From NCBI RefSeq assembly GCF_003350505.1, contig NZ_QQAY01000002.1, positions 242,181 to 306,180 of the forward strand: a DNA stretch of 64,000 bases, written 5' to 3'. A program made the translations under genes and the position numbers. How positions within the stretch are numbered: position 1 is the stretch's first letter; each line of letters begins with the position of its first letter. Positions 8,268 to 16,644 of this stretch are shown piece after piece. The DNA is from Falsibacillus pallidus (lineage in GTDB: Bacteria; Bacillota; Bacilli; Bacillales; DSM-25281). The notes under the pieces were generated by a model, which made no database searches, had not been told where the DNA came from, and saw only the letters and a program-made list of their open reading frames with translations.

Positions 8268-8663
8268 TTGAAAAGAAAAGTGAACATTTCCATCTTTGTG
8301 ATCATTTTTAGTATCATATGTTATTCAATCTTTTTTAATGGATTCTTCGGCGTTAATAGTATAGAGATTCAGGAATCAGATAAATCATATAATGCTGGAA
8401 TTAAAACCACAGATAAAAAGCAAATTGCAGAAATTATGGGAATTCTTAATAGGGCTAATAAAATCACTTTTACTAAGTATAAAATTGCAGGAAAGTCTAA
8501 GTATAAAATTCAATTAGAATACAGAGACAAAACGAAAGAAAATTTACATTTTTACGAGAACTTCGGCAAGAATACAACCTTAATAACTAGTAACAAGTGC
8601 AGTTGTTATTACAAAATAAATTCGAGACAAACGAAAAAAATATTCCAACTTCTATTAAATTAA
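8268..8663 (+). CDS. Membrane-anchored or secreted protein, unknown
   Basis: The 131-residue product starts at a TTG with GGGAGGGGGAG upstream. An N-terminal hydrophobic helix (NISIFVIIFSIICYSIFF) could be a signal peptide or anchor. The rest is hydrophilic, basic and predicted outside the membrane, with a CSC pair near the C-terminus. The small-domain layout recalls lipoprotein-like DUF5301-type proteins, but I do not recognise it with confidence. It follows the VOC gene by 42 nt and could be co-transcribed. A hairpin follows. Confidence 0.6.
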   Translation: MKRKVNISIFVIIFSIICYSIFFNGFFGVNSIEIQESDKSYNAGIKTTDKKQIAEIMGILNRANKITFTKYKIAGKSKYKIQLEYRDKTKENLHFYENFGKNTTLITSNKCSCYYKINSRQTKKIFQLLLN

Positions 8664-8676
8664 TAAGATAAGACTT

Positions 8677-8706
8677 AGGGAACTCCGAATTATCTTGGAG
8701 CTCCCT
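8677..8706. terminator. Probable bidirectional terminator
   Basis: AGGGA-A-CTCC (8677-8686) pairs with GGAG-C-TCCCT (8697-8706) with one mismatch. A modest T-rich run follows on each strand. It separates convergent genes. Confidence 0.45.
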
Positions 8707-8739
8707 ATATTTTATATTCACAAAGATTTTTTGAATTGT

Positions 8740-9030
8740 TCATTTATCAATAAATACCCGAAAACGCGAATCATACTTAGTAGGAGTAAATTCAATAATT
8801 TCATAGTCTGCAAGATTTTCCTGATAAAAAGGGTCTTCTTTTACCATTTCTTCCGCATCAGTTCTCTTTTCAAGGTTTGCCAGCAGCACTCCCCCGGTTC
8901 TAGGCGTCCTTCTTCCTGAAAAAATAAGCTTCCCATTTTTATATTGCCGGTCTAGAAATTCAATATGCAGTTGAAGGAAGTCATCAATCTTTTCCAAAGG
9001 TACTTTATAATTCACCAAGATTAAAAACAA
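8740..9030 (-). CDS. YciI family protein
   Basis: This 96-residue dimeric alpha-beta-barrel protein of the YciI family has FLILVNYKVPLEKIDDFLQLHIEFL at its start, GKLIFSGRRTPRTGGVLLANLE in the middle, and DPFYQENLADYEIIEFTPTK near the end. The central His and Asp of the family are visible as HIEFLD and EDPF. YciI proteins are generally uncharacterised; some act as hydrolases. The start is a TTG with GTGGTGAT upstream. It is a single-gene minus-strand unit. Function cannot be narrowed from context. Confidence 0.8.
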   Translation of the reverse strand: MFLILVNYKVPLEKIDDFLQLHIEFLDRQYKNGKLIFSGRRTPRTGGVLLANLEKRTDAEEMVKEDPFYQENLADYEIIEFTPTKYDSRFRVFIDK

Positions 9031-9194
9031 CTAAATCACCACTTTTTATATTTTTGATTTCATTATATTGGAAATTGGGTTAAAAATCATTCCAATTGTT
9101 TCAAGACTATAAGGGCAAGATTTAGGAGGCATTTATTTTTCACGCTTGCTACAATATAAATAAGAAATGTGAATGGGAAGCGGGGGATAGGCTG

Positions 9195-9767
9195 ATGCAA
9201 ATACTCACTATGACTTTCGACGAAAAATGGGAACAGGTCCTGCAATGCAACGGGAATTATGATGGTATGTTCTATACAGCTGTCAAGACCACTAAAATCT
9301 ACTGTCGTCCTTCATGCAGGTCAAGAAAGCCCAAAAAAGAAAATGTAGAATTCTATGATACCCGTGAAGAAGCTAAAGATGCAGGATTTCGCGCATGCAA
9401 ACGGTGCCAGCCGGATGCCCCTTTTTCTCCGCAGCTGACATTGGTATCTACGGTATTTGATTATTTTCATAAACACTACAATGAAAGGATCAAGCTTCAA
9501 GATATAGCTGATCATGCTGGGGTCAGCATGTATTATCTGGAGCGCTTCTTTAAAAAGGAAACGCGAAAGACATTGAATGAAATGCTTGAAATCATCCGAA
9601 TTGATAAAGCTGCATCATTGCTAAAGAGTACAGATAAGACGAATTTGGAAATCTGCTATGAAGCAGGATTTCAAAGTCCGTCCAATTTCTATAAGTCTTT
9701 CCGCAAAGTAAAGGGCTTCACTCCAAGTGATTATCGAAAAAGATTCCAGGAGACAACCATACAATGA
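9195..9767 (+). CDS. adaA: Methylphosphotriester-DNA methyltransferase and activator
   Basis: AdaA takes methyl groups from DNA phosphotriesters onto a Cys and, once methylated, activates the adaptive-response genes. The N-terminal zinc site shows Cys37, Cys41, Cys68 and Cys71 (YCRPSC and ACKRC), and an AraC-type helix-turn-helix fills the C-terminal half (IKLQDIADHAGVSMYYLERF and CYEAGFQSPSNFYKSFRK). The length (190 aa) is typical. Its stop overlaps the alkA start by 4 nt (ATGA), so it leads a tight three-gene repair operon. Autoregulation is known for the family, but the operator was not identified. Confidence 0.95.
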   Translation: MQILTMTFDEKWEQVLQCNGNYDGMFYTAVKTTKIYCRPSCRSRKPKKENVEFYDTREEAKDAGFRACKRCQPDAPFSPQLTLVSTVFDYFHKHYNERIKLQDIADHAGVSMYYLERFFKKETRKTLNEMLEIIRIDKAASLLKSTDKTNLEICYEAGFQSPSNFYKSFRKVKGFTPSDYRKRFQETTIQ

Positions 9768-10666
9768 CAACTTTTAAGGAAAACATCAGTATTCCTGTTC
9801 CACATGATTTCAATTATGAAGAATGCCTTGTGTTTCTTGGCCGATCTGAATCAGAAGTTTTGCATGTTATCGAGGGGAATGCGATATATAAAGCTTTTGA
9901 GTGGAATAAAGAATTATACATAATGAAGATTACGTGTAATGCACATGGTCTTGAAGCAGTCATATTAGAAGGGAAAGTTTCTGACGAAGTGTGCCAATAT
10001 ATCAATGATTATGTAATCGAGTGGTTTGATTTAGACAGGGATTTGGACGTTTTTTTTGATTTAATGAAGCAAGATCCCATTCTTCAAACCATTTCAGGAA
10101 AATATGACGGCCTGCGTATCATTGGAATTCCGGATCTTTTTGAAGCTCTCACCTGGGCAGTGATTGGGCAGCAGATTTCATTAAAATTTGCGTATACTCT
10201 CAAAAAAAGATTGGTAGAATCATTCGGCCAAAAAGTTGTATATAACGGACGCCATTATTGGACTTATCCGAGCATTCAAACCATAGCAAATCTAGAAATT
10301 GAGCAGCTTCGTGCGCTTCAATTCACCTCCAGAAAGGCAGAGTATATAATTGGGATTGCCAAGCATATGCAAAAGGGTAATCTTTCAAAGAAAAAACTCT
10401 TATGCTTAAGAAAATTTGAAAAGATGCATTTAGAATTGACTAAGATTCGTGGGGTGGGTGCATGGACAGCAGACTACGTTCTAATGAAATGCCTGCTCCA
10501 GCCGGAAGCATTTCCGATCTCTGATGCAGGTCTTCATAATGCAATTAAAAAAATTAACAACATGCACCGTAAGCCGGAATTAGCTGAATTAAAATCATGG
10601 TCAAAAAATTGGGAAGGCTGGCAGGCATATGCGGTCTTCTATTTGTGGAGGTCATTATATGAATGA
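9764..10666 (+). CDS. alkA: DNA-3-methyladenine glycosylase II
   Basis: AlkA excises 3-methylpurines and other alkylated bases. The 300-residue protein shows an N-terminal AlkA-like domain and the helix-hairpin-helix LTKIRGVGAWTADYVLMK at about 225-242. The catalytic Asp follows in PISDAGLHN (around 254), and EALTWAVIGQQIS is the conserved interdomain helix. It overlaps adaA by 4 nt and ogt by 8 nt, so translation is probably coupled throughout. Having alkA between adaA and the methyltransferase differs from B. subtilis, where alkA is next to the adaA-adaB pair. Confidence 0.93.
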   Translation: MTTFKENISIPVPHDFNYEECLVFLGRSESEVLHVIEGNAIYKAFEWNKELYIMKITCNAHGLEAVILEGKVSDEVCQYINDYVIEWFDLDRDLDVFFDLMKQDPILQTISGKYDGLRIIGIPDLFEALTWAVIGQQISLKFAYTLKKRLVESFGQKVVYNGRHYWTYPSIQTIANLEIEQLRALQFTSRKAEYIIGIAKHMQKGNLSKKKLLCLRKFEKMHLELTKIRGVGAWTADYVLMKCLLQPEAFPISDAGLHNAIKKINNMHRKPELAELKSWSKNWEGWQAYAVFYLWRSLYE

Positions 10667-11177
10667 AATATTTACGGTTTACTATGATTCACCGATTGGG
10701 ATGCTTTCAATAAACGGCAGAGAGGATGCTGTCCTATCCATTTTATTTGATGAAGAGCAGGAGCAGGCGGTTCCTCCTGATGAAAATACACCCTATCCTG
10801 TAAGGGAATGTTATTTGCAGTTGGACGAATATTTTAAAGGGAACTTAAAAGATTTCAATTTCCCATACAGGATGGAAGGTACCCCTTTTCAAAAATCAGT
10901 GTGGAAAGGACTCACAATCATTCCTTATGGACAGACATGGTCTTACAAGGACCTTGCCGTTCATGTAGGCAATGAAAAAGCAGTGAGGGCGGTCGGGACC
11001 ACCAACAGCAAAAACCAATTAAGCATAGTAGTGCCTTGCCACCGTGTCATTGGTTCGAATGGAAAGTTAACCGGCTATGCAGGCGGTGTCTGGCGCAAAG
11101 AATGGCTATTGAATCATGAGAAGAAAAATTTCACATCCACTAAAGAAGGAATCAATCTGTCCTTAATGAATAATTAG
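10659..11177 (+). CDS. ogt: Methylated-DNA--protein-cysteine methyltransferase
   Basis: This suicide enzyme removes methyl groups from O6-methylguanine. The active-site motif is PCHRV with Cys127, preceded by the DNA-binding helix YGQTWSYKDLAVHVGNEKAVRAVG, visible as its two halves. The start at 10659 is chosen because GGAGG lies 8 nt upstream and the ATG overlaps the alkA stop region; a longer frame starting 10 codons earlier lacks a ribosome site. The length is ~172 aa. It is the third gene of the adaA-alkA-ogt unit and could also be called adaB. A DinB-family gene follows 21 nt downstream. Confidence 0.94.
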   Translation: MNEIFTVYYDSPIGMLSINGREDAVLSILFDEEQEQAVPPDENTPYPVRECYLQLDEYFKGNLKDFNFPYRMEGTPFQKSVWKGLTIIPYGQTWSYKDLAVHVGNEKAVRAVGTTNSKNQLSIVVPCHRVIGSNGKLTGYAGGVWRKEWLLNHEKKNFTSTKEGINLSLMNN

Positions 11178-11198
11178 ATTAAAAGGGAGGGTTGAAGT

Positions 11199-11678
11199 AT
11201 GAATAAACAAACCATATTGTCTGAAAAAGCGTCTGTCGCTCATTGGGCAGAGAATAAGAAAAGTATATCGAATCATAAATGGTTCGCTCCTTTAAAGGAA
11301 GGTTCATGGGGGACGGGGGATGTCATTTCACATTTCATCGTTTGGGATGAATTTCTTCTAGAACATAGACTTCCATATATAATGAATCATGAACCATTTC
11401 CTGCATTCAAAATTGATGTACAGAAGATGAATCAGGATGCTTCCGATTATGCAAGAGCAGGGATTTCCAAAGAGCAATTGATTGATGAATTCACTTCTAT
11501 CCGCAGTAAACTTGTTCAAATGATCAACAGTATTCCGGAAGAGCGATTTGATTCCATGCATCAAATCGGTTCGAGATCGTTAACATTGAATGATTATTTT
11601 ATGGGTCTTATTGAACACGATCAAAAACATATGCAGGAGATAGATGATTTTTTGAATGATGACGAAATGAAACAGTAA
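11199..11678 (+). CDS. DinB family protein
   Basis: This 159-residue protein of the DinB_2 type has a first metal-ligand His in GTGDVISHFIVWDE and a second pair in GLIEHDQKHMQEIDDF, on the family four-helix bundle. The name derives from damage-inducible DinB of Bacillus, but most members have no assigned reaction; some are thiol-dependent transferases. GGGAGG lies 9 nt upstream of the ATG. It follows ogt by 21 nt without a visible terminator, so it may share the adaptive-response transcript. That would be a reason to test alkylation induction. Confidence 0.8.
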   Translation: MNKQTILSEKASVAHWAENKKSISNHKWFAPLKEGSWGTGDVISHFIVWDEFLLEHRLPYIMNHEPFPAFKIDVQKMNQDASDYARAGISKEQLIDEFTSIRSKLVQMINSIPEERFDSMHQIGSRSLTLNDYFMGLIEHDQKHMQEIDDFLNDDEMKQ

Positions 11679-11807
11679 GGTACGATTGCTTTCCCCATTC
11701 CAGTCGATAAATAATTATTCATACAAAAAAAGGAAAAGGTGACATCTTGATCGAATAACTTTCAAGGTTCAGTTTTGTATGCATTATTCATAGAGGGGGG
11801 AATGGAA

Positions 11808-12296
11808 ATGGTTGATTTAGAATTTGAAATCTTAGAGTTGCCTGCCTATCGTGCAATTGGTTTGAAATGGGATGGAGCTTACTCTGAAGCAAGTACATTG
11901 GGGACGGTCATTCAAAAAATGTCCGAACGTGTGCATGAACTGGAGGGTGCAGTCAACCCGGACGTGCAATTAGGCTTGTCCTATCATACACGTGTAGATG
12001 GTTTTGTGCATTATTCTGCTTATGAAGTAAGTGAGAAGCAAGACGTACCGGAGGATATGGTAGAAATCAGAGTGCCGGCTATGACTTATTTGTTTATGCA
12101 TCATTCAAAAGGTAGCGATATCAATGATGCATACACAAAGGTGTACAATTGGTTCAATGATCATGACTACATACCTTATAGAGAAGAAGGGAAAGAATAC
12201 TTTGATCACCTTCCAATCAAACACGAAAGGTATCCGAAAGATCGAGATGTGAATGATCCTGAATTTGATATTCTCATTCCTATTATTAAAAAATAA
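11808..12296 (+). CDS. GyrI-like effector-binding domain protein
   Basis: This ~162-residue stand-alone GyrI-like (AraC effector-binding, SOUL-type) domain has the typical opening LEFEILELPAYRAIGLKWDG. The later segment VPAMTYLFMHHSKGSDINDAY and a closing FDILIPI strand, where the acidic ligand-pocket residue sits, also fit. Such domains bind small hydrophobic cations or act as cyclopropanoid hydrolases; no specific role is evident. ATG 11808 has GGGGGG 7 nt upstream; an ATG two codons earlier is too close to it. A bidirectional terminator follows. Confidence 0.75.
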   Translation: MVDLEFEILELPAYRAIGLKWDGAYSEASTLGTVIQKMSERVHELEGAVNPDVQLGLSYHTRVDGFVHYSAYEVSEKQDVPEDMVEIRVPAMTYLFMHHSKGSDINDAYTKVYNWFNDHDYIPYREEGKEYFDHLPIKHERYPKDRDVNDPEFDILIPIIKK

Positions 12297-12311
12297 TTAC
12301 GAGAGAGTTAA

Positions 12312-12346
12312 AAAGACTGTCATCCAGATGAAGGATGACAGTCTTT
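12312..12346. terminator. Bidirectional intrinsic terminator
   Basis: AAAGACTGTCATCC (12312-12325) and GGATGACAGTCTTT (12333-12346) are perfect inverted repeats with a 7-nt loop. It lies between convergent genes and ends on T residues in both directions. Confidence 0.9.
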
Positions 12347-12350
12347 GTTC

Positions 12351-13055
12351 TTACCGAGATGCTTTTGCCGGTGTTTTATCTAACTCAAACTGTTTTGTGA
12401 TCATTTTCATTGCTTGCTCCGAACAGAACTTACTGAAATGTTCTCTTATTATTTCTTTTGCGTCTTGTTTATCTATAGGGTTATGTATGAGGTCATGTTT
12501 ATTCATCCAATGATGCATAGTTTCATAAACAGCGCTGCTCCAACCACTCTTTTCACCTTCTGCATTTATTTTCCCCACAGTGCCAGATACCAGGATATCC
12601 ATTGTGCCCTGCAGTTCCAATAATCCTCGGTCAAAGTCCTTTTTAAAGTCCTTATCCTTCATTCCAGAGATTTTTCTTAGTTCTCTCGTATCAATTCCTT
12701 CATTTTGCGAAATATGTTCAAAAAGATTCATGGCTTCACGGGATACCAAGCCATTTTCATACCTTTCTTCCAATGAACTTTCACTGCCAAGCAATGCTCG
12801 TATGGCTGGGAGAAGCTCAGTTGAGATCAAAAATGATTTCTTTTTCAGGAATTTCCCGTATGCTGCTGCACCCTCAGTGGAAAATCTTGCTCTCCATCCC
12901 CACGGATCTTCTTCCGATCCTGTGTACCAATTTTCTTTTTTGGTAATCCCGTCTAATGAAGGATAATCCGGAATGACATGTGCAAGGGGCAAAATCCCTA
13001 ATTCATCAATCACTGCCTTTGCTTCTTCGTATGTATGTACTCTATATTGTTTCAT
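12351..13055 (-). CDS. AlkZ-related winged-helix protein
   Basis: This 234-residue protein begins with a HTYEEAKAVIDELGILPL segment and contains ENWYTGSEEDPWGWR, a KKKSFLISTELLPAIRALLG segment and GIDTRELRKISG. The sequence resembles proteins annotated as AlkZ-related, that is, related to winged-helix DNA glycosylases such as YcaQ/AlkX. I recall the family rather than a characterised member, so a glycosylase role is unproven. Its position 1.2 kb from the ada operon would fit alkylation repair. It starts at an ATG with GGAGAGGTG upstream and shares a bidirectional terminator with its neighbour. Confidence 0.6.
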   Translation of the reverse strand: MKQYRVHTYEEAKAVIDELGILPLAHVIPDYPSLDGITKKENWYTGSEEDPWGWRARFSTEGAAAYGKFLKKKSFLISTELLPAIRALLGSESSLEERYENGLVSREAMNLFEHISQNEGIDTRELRKISGMKDKDFKKDFDRGLLELQGTMDILVSGTVGKINAEGEKSGWSSAVYETMHHWMNKHDLIHNPIDKQDAKEIIREHFSKFCSEQAMKMITKQFELDKTPAKASR

Positions 13056-13134
13056 TTCACCTCTCCTTTCCTTTGTTCCGTATCATTTCGAGATGTGATA
13101 TGAAAAACCCTTCCAAAAGAAATTTTAAAAAAGA

Positions 13135-13190
13135 TTGACAGGAAAAAAATAACAGAATAACATATCATTATGATATATCAATTTGATATG
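13135..13190 (+). promoter_or_regulatory. padR promoter with double palindromic operator
   Basis: TTGACA (13135-13140) is followed after 17 nt by TAACAT (13158-13163). Overlapping the -10 and start region are two abutting palindromes: ATATCA-TTA-TGATAT (13162-13176) and ATATCA-ATT-TGATAT (13175-13189). This is a likely autoregulatory PadR operator. Confidence 0.65.
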
Positions 13191-13203
13191 TGGAGGATTG
13201 AAA

Positions 13204-13815
13204 ATGTCTTTGGACTATTTGATTTTAGGTTTTTTAAGTATGAGGCCGGCGACAGGCTATGAAATAAAGACGAATTTCGAACAAAAGGTGGGAATCCTTG
13301 TTTGGGGAAATATTTCTTACGGTAACCTTTATCCAAAGTTGAAGAAGCTTGAGGAAAATGGATTGATTTATATTTCTGATGAAAGCGGAGACCGGAATAA
13401 AAAGGTATATGATTTAACAGGCAAAGGATGGATTGTCCTTGATAAATGGATGGGAGAGACCCCTGAATATCCTGTTTCAAGGGATGAACTGGTTTTAAAA
13501 ATGATTTTTTGGGGTGTGAGCAGGCCGAATGATAAGGAAAGCCTGATTCGGCACTTGCGGGCGAGGGAAGTCAAAACGAGGGAACTGCTGCATGTTTGTG
13601 ATACGTGGCGCGAGGATTATGGTTTTGTAGACGAATATGGCGCACTTGCCTTTGAGTTTGGCCAGGACAGATTGGAATCAGAGCTTGCCTGGCTGGAAAA
13701 ATGCATTAAGAAGTTAGAGTCCAACCACCTGCCAACAGGTGTGGATCGGTTTAATATGGCACCGGAGCAAAAGGCTAGAAAGGAATTGGCATTAAACCAA
13801 TTAAAAAATGAATAG
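13204..13815 (+). CDS. PadR family transcriptional regulator
   Basis: The winged-helix N-terminus reads LDYLILGFLSMRPATGYEIK, with the recognition region GNLYPKLKKLEENGLI and the wing RNKKVYDLTGKG. The C-terminal ~90 residues form the helical dimerisation domain (Vir_act_alpha_C type). PadR proteins repress stress or efflux genes until a ligand binds. ATG 13204 has GGAGG 9 nt upstream; a frame beginning seven codons earlier overlaps the operator. It is followed by an MFS transporter 11 nt later, so the likely circuit is autorepression plus control of that exporter. The ligand is unknown. Confidence 0.9.
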   Translation: MSLDYLILGFLSMRPATGYEIKTNFEQKVGILVWGNISYGNLYPKLKKLEENGLIYISDESGDRNKKVYDLTGKGWIVLDKWMGETPEYPVSRDELVLKMIFWGVSRPNDKESLIRHLRAREVKTRELLHVCDTWREDYGFVDEYGALAFEFGQDRLESELAWLEKCIKKLESNHLPTGVDRFNMAPEQKARKELALNQLKNE

Positions 13816-13826
13816 GGGATTGTGTG

Positions 13827-15077
13827 ATGAAGGGTCTGCTTTCAATAAAAAGTTATCGGCATTTATTTTTTGGACAGTTTTTCTCAGACTTCGGAGCTTT
13901 TTTTGACATCATTGCCATCAATATATTAATCAGCTATATTTGGGGGCTTGGTCCTGCCTATAATGCGGCGTTGCTTGTCGTGTTTTCTCTGCCTGTGGTG
14001 TTCATTGGGCCTGTTACGGCTGTCTGGGTGGACCGCCTTCCTAAGAAAGCAGTGATGCTGACATGTGATATCGTACGGGCGGTCATTGCTTTATCCTTGG
14101 TTTGGGTTGGGAATATTTATGTGTTATTTGTTCTCGTATTCTTTAAAGTCCTTTTTGGAGCTATGTTTGATCCTGCCAGACAGTCAACGATCAGATACAC
14201 GGTTCCGGAAAACTATCTGCTTCATGCAAGCACAATGAGCCAGATCATGACGAACTCCGTTAAAATTGTTGCACCTGCTGCAGGAAGTGCTTTACTTCTT
14301 TTTATAAATCCTTCAAGTCTGTTTATATTTGAATCTGCAGGATTTTTGCTATCAGCTTTCTTCGTCTTCGGCATCCCTACATTTGAAGAAAAGAAGAGTA
14401 AAATTCTGAGGAGCGGGAATTCTTTTTTACATGAATTTAAAGAAGGATTCGGGTATATACGTACCAATTCCATTTTGTTTTTTGCTATCTTTTTCTTGAG
14501 TGCGGGAATGTTCATTGTTTTTCTCCAGGAAGCGCTGATCACGCCTTGGGCCAAAACGATGGGATTTGGAAAAGCGGAATTCGGCTATATTGTATCAGCA
14601 AGCGGACTCGGGATGGTCATCGGGGCTGTTGCATTGGGGAAATGGCCGTTTTGGAATAAAAATCCGATGAAAATCATGCTGTTTTCAGGTTTTCTTACTG
14701 GCTTTTTCGTGTGCTCATTTGGACTTGGTGTCCTTGATTTATTGGTTCTCCCGAAAATAATGTGGATCTCTATTTTCTTTTTGACCGGCATTATATCTTC
14801 AGGTGCTTATGTACCTTTTGGCTACATTTTGCAAAAGGAGACTTTGCCAGAAGTGATGGGGAGGGTATCAGGAGCATCCAATTCCATCATCAATTTATCG
14901 GTATTTCTCGGTCCAATGGCAGGCGGGGTTCTTGCAGCCACGTTCAGCATGAGTTTTGTGTTCATCGCATCGGGGCTGCTATTGACCATTTATGCGATTG
15001 TGGTCCATTTCTACATCCAACGGAATCCTGAACGATTTAGAAGAGAAGTATCTGTTATGGAGAAAGCCACAATTTGA
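13827..15077 (+). CDS. MFS transporter, probable drug exporter
   Basis: This ~416-residue protein has about 12 hydrophobic segments. The loop after helix 2 carries DRLPKKAVML, the shortened MFS motif A, and the protein has the shape of the MFS_3 group of macrolide and unknown exporters (FGQFFSDFGAFFDIIAINILI start; RVSGASNSIINLSVFLGP near the end). The start ATG lies 3 nt after a GTG and has AGGGG 9 nt upstream. It is co-transcribed with the upstream PadR regulator, which suggests substrate-induced efflux. The substrate is not predictable. Confidence 0.85.
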   Translation: MKGLLSIKSYRHLFFGQFFSDFGAFFDIIAINILISYIWGLGPAYNAALLVVFSLPVVFIGPVTAVWVDRLPKKAVMLTCDIVRAVIALSLVWVGNIYVLFVLVFFKVLFGAMFDPARQSTIRYTVPENYLLHASTMSQIMTNSVKIVAPAAGSALLLFINPSSLFIFESAGFLLSAFFVFGIPTFEEKKSKILRSGNSFLHEFKEGFGYIRTNSILFFAIFFLSAGMFIVFLQEALITPWAKTMGFGKAEFGYIVSASGLGMVIGAVALGKWPFWNKNPMKIMLFSGFLTGFFVCSFGLGVLDLLVLPKIMWISIFFLTGIISSGAYVPFGYILQKETLPEVMGRVSGASNSIINLSVFLGPMAGGVLAATFSMSFVFIASGLLLTIYAIVVHFYIQRNPERFRREVSVMEKATI

Positions 15078-15170
15078 TTTTTGAATTTTTCCGTTTGTGG
15101 GATGATTTTTTAATTAAAGGAGTTTTTGAGCTGCTTAGAGAATTGGAATGGAAGGGGGGGAAACGTTTAT

Positions 15171-15923
15171 ATGAACGAAATTTTGATAGGAAATAAAAAG
15201 AGCTGGAATACAGTGTCACACCATTTCAATGGGGTTGACGCGCTGCCAAGCTACGGACCATTTGCACAAACGGAAGATGAATTACATCTTTTCAATGAGA
15301 TAAAAGACAAAAACGTTCTGGAAATTGGATATGGAAGCGGACATTCACTGCGATATATGGCGGAACAGGGAGCAAGTGAATTATGGGGCGTTGATTTATC
15401 GGAAGAGCAGCGTTCGGCAGCTGAATCGACGCTTAATGGTTTGAATGCCAACTTGTTCTGTGCGCCGATGGAAGATGACATTGGTCTTCCTAAAGGACAT
15501 TTTGATATCGTTTATTCTATTTATGCCATTGGTTGGACGACCGATCTTCCAGGGACGTTCCAGTTGATTCATTCCTATTTAAAAAAGGGCGGCTGCTTTA
15601 TTTTCAGCTGGGATCATCCGCTTTATCCTCACTTGCTGATGGAAAATGGCCGCATCTATCTGGACAGCTCATACCAGGAAGAAGGGCCATACACCATCGA
15701 ACGATTCAAGGGAGAAAATGCTCCCATGGTGCTTCATAAACGGAAATTAAGCACCTATATCAATGAATTGATCAAAGCTGGATTTACGATTGAACAGGTG
15801 ATTGAAAGCGATGTAGGAGAGAGATTTGAAGGGGTCGATGGAGAAGTTTCTGATCGGTACTATTCATTATATAAAGCAAGACAATTTCCCACAACGATGA
15901 TTATAAAAGCTGTGAAGATGTAA
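15171..15923 (+). CDS. Class I SAM-dependent methyltransferase
   Basis: This ~250-residue methyltransferase has motif I NVLEIGYGSGHSLRYMAEQG (SAM-binding loop), motif II acidic residue in LWGVDLSEEQ, and motif IV/V FDIVYSIYAIGWTTDLP. It belongs to the Methyltransf_11/25 group that modifies small molecules or lipids; the acceptor is unknown. ATG 15171 has AAGGGGGG upstream; an upstream in-frame start 15 codons earlier lacks a site. It may form part of the padR-MFS unit, since only ~90 nt separate them, but the spacer is T-rich and could hold a separate promoter. A strong terminator follows. Confidence 0.85.
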   Translation: MNEILIGNKKSWNTVSHHFNGVDALPSYGPFAQTEDELHLFNEIKDKNVLEIGYGSGHSLRYMAEQGASELWGVDLSEEQRSAAESTLNGLNANLFCAPMEDDIGLPKGHFDIVYSIYAIGWTTDLPGTFQLIHSYLKKGGCFIFSWDHPLYPHLLMENGRIYLDSSYQEEGPYTIERFKGENAPMVLHKRKLSTYINELIKAGFTIEQVIESDVGERFEGVDGEVSDRYYSLYKARQFPTTMIIKAVKM

Positions 15924-15933
15924 ATTTCCAATC

Positions 15934-15964
15934 AAAAAGGGTTCCCGTGGCGGGAACCCTTTTT
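15934..15964. terminator. Bidirectional intrinsic terminator
   Basis: AAAAAGGGTTCCCG (15934-15947) pairs with CGGGAACCCTTTTT (15951-15964), with a 3-nt loop. It lies between convergent genes. Confidence 0.92.
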
Positions 15965-15966
15965 CG

Positions 15967-16218
15967 CTATATATGAAATGACTTCCTGTATAGTTTTTTC
16001 TCGTTCTGAAAAAGAAGATAATGGGCAGAAGCAACTTTTTCTTCTACGTAGTCAATTGAAAATTTTCCCGTCGGATCGGTCAAGCTTCCGATGGCCCTTG
16101 ATAGGTAGTCGATAATTTTTTGCATATGCTCCATATCTTGCTCTTTAGAATCCGCGTTCATTTTTTCCATGATGTCATAGGCAAGGTTTTGAATGTGATG
16201 CAGTCTTCGTTGTTCCAA
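15967..16218 (-). CDS. Small helical protein, unknown
   Basis: I do not recognise this protein. It is ~83 residues and mostly helical (MEQRRLHHIQNLAYDIMEKM and a central IIDYLSRAIGSL), ending in a basic YRKSFHI tail. The start is set at TTG 16216-16218 because GGGGGAGG lies 7 nt upstream; a longer frame has no ribosome site. It is a single-gene minus-strand unit ending at a shared terminator. Nothing indicates a membrane segment or metal site. Confidence 0.6.
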   Translation of the reverse strand: MEQRRLHHIQNLAYDIMEKMNADSKEQDMEHMQKIIDYLSRAIGSLTDPTGKFSIDYVEEKVASAHYLLFQNEKKLYRKSFHI

Positions 16219-16336
16219 TCTGATTCCTCCCCCGCATGATTTGTTTCTACAAGGATTATATGGAGTCGGGGACAGGAATATGAATGAAGACAAGTCAAAA
16301 GGAGAAACCTAAAAGGAAGGGATGGAGGTGAAACAT

Positions 16337-16492
16337 ATGGCACAGGATGTATTATGTGAAGTGAGCAACTGCAAGTTCAACCGTGATGGAAGAAAGTGTG
16401 GAGCTGAACAGATTTATGTTGTCAGCCACCGTGGGGAACAGGCTCATAACAGTGAAGAAACGGATTGCAAAACGTTTGAACCAGGTATGTAA
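16337..16492 (+). CDS. DUF1540 domain small Cys protein
   Basis: This 51-residue protein contains the DUF1540 pattern of four spaced Cys residues: VLCEVSNCKFN, then RKCGAEQIYV, then TDCKTFEPGM. The Cys set suggests a small metal-binding (probably zinc) fold; the family is common in spore formers and has no firm function. A strong ribosome site, GGAGGTG, lies 7 nt upstream of the ATG. A longer overlapping frame at 16383 is rejected in its favour. It is monocistronic, with no terminator identified. Confidence 0.82.
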   Translation: MAQDVLCEVSNCKFNRDGRKCGAEQIYVVSHRGEQAHNSEETDCKTFEPGM

Positions 16493-16644
16493 TCAGCATT
16501 GTTTTGATAAGGCAGTCATAGTCGGTGGCTGTCTTTTCTTAAAGATAGTATTGATAATAATTATCATTCTTATTCAAGATTTTTTCATAATTAAAACCAC
16601 CTATTAATAGAAGAAAAGCTTTATAATAAAAAGGAATTGATCAG

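Noticed and set aside
12580..12966. 128-codon plus-strand frame opposite the AlkZ-related gene
   Set aside because: It has no start signal or family match and is antisense to a gene with good coding features.
16383..16607. 74-codon plus-strand frame
   Set aside because: It overlaps the DUF1540 gene in another register, has no ribosome site, and ends in a low-complexity Ile-rich tail.
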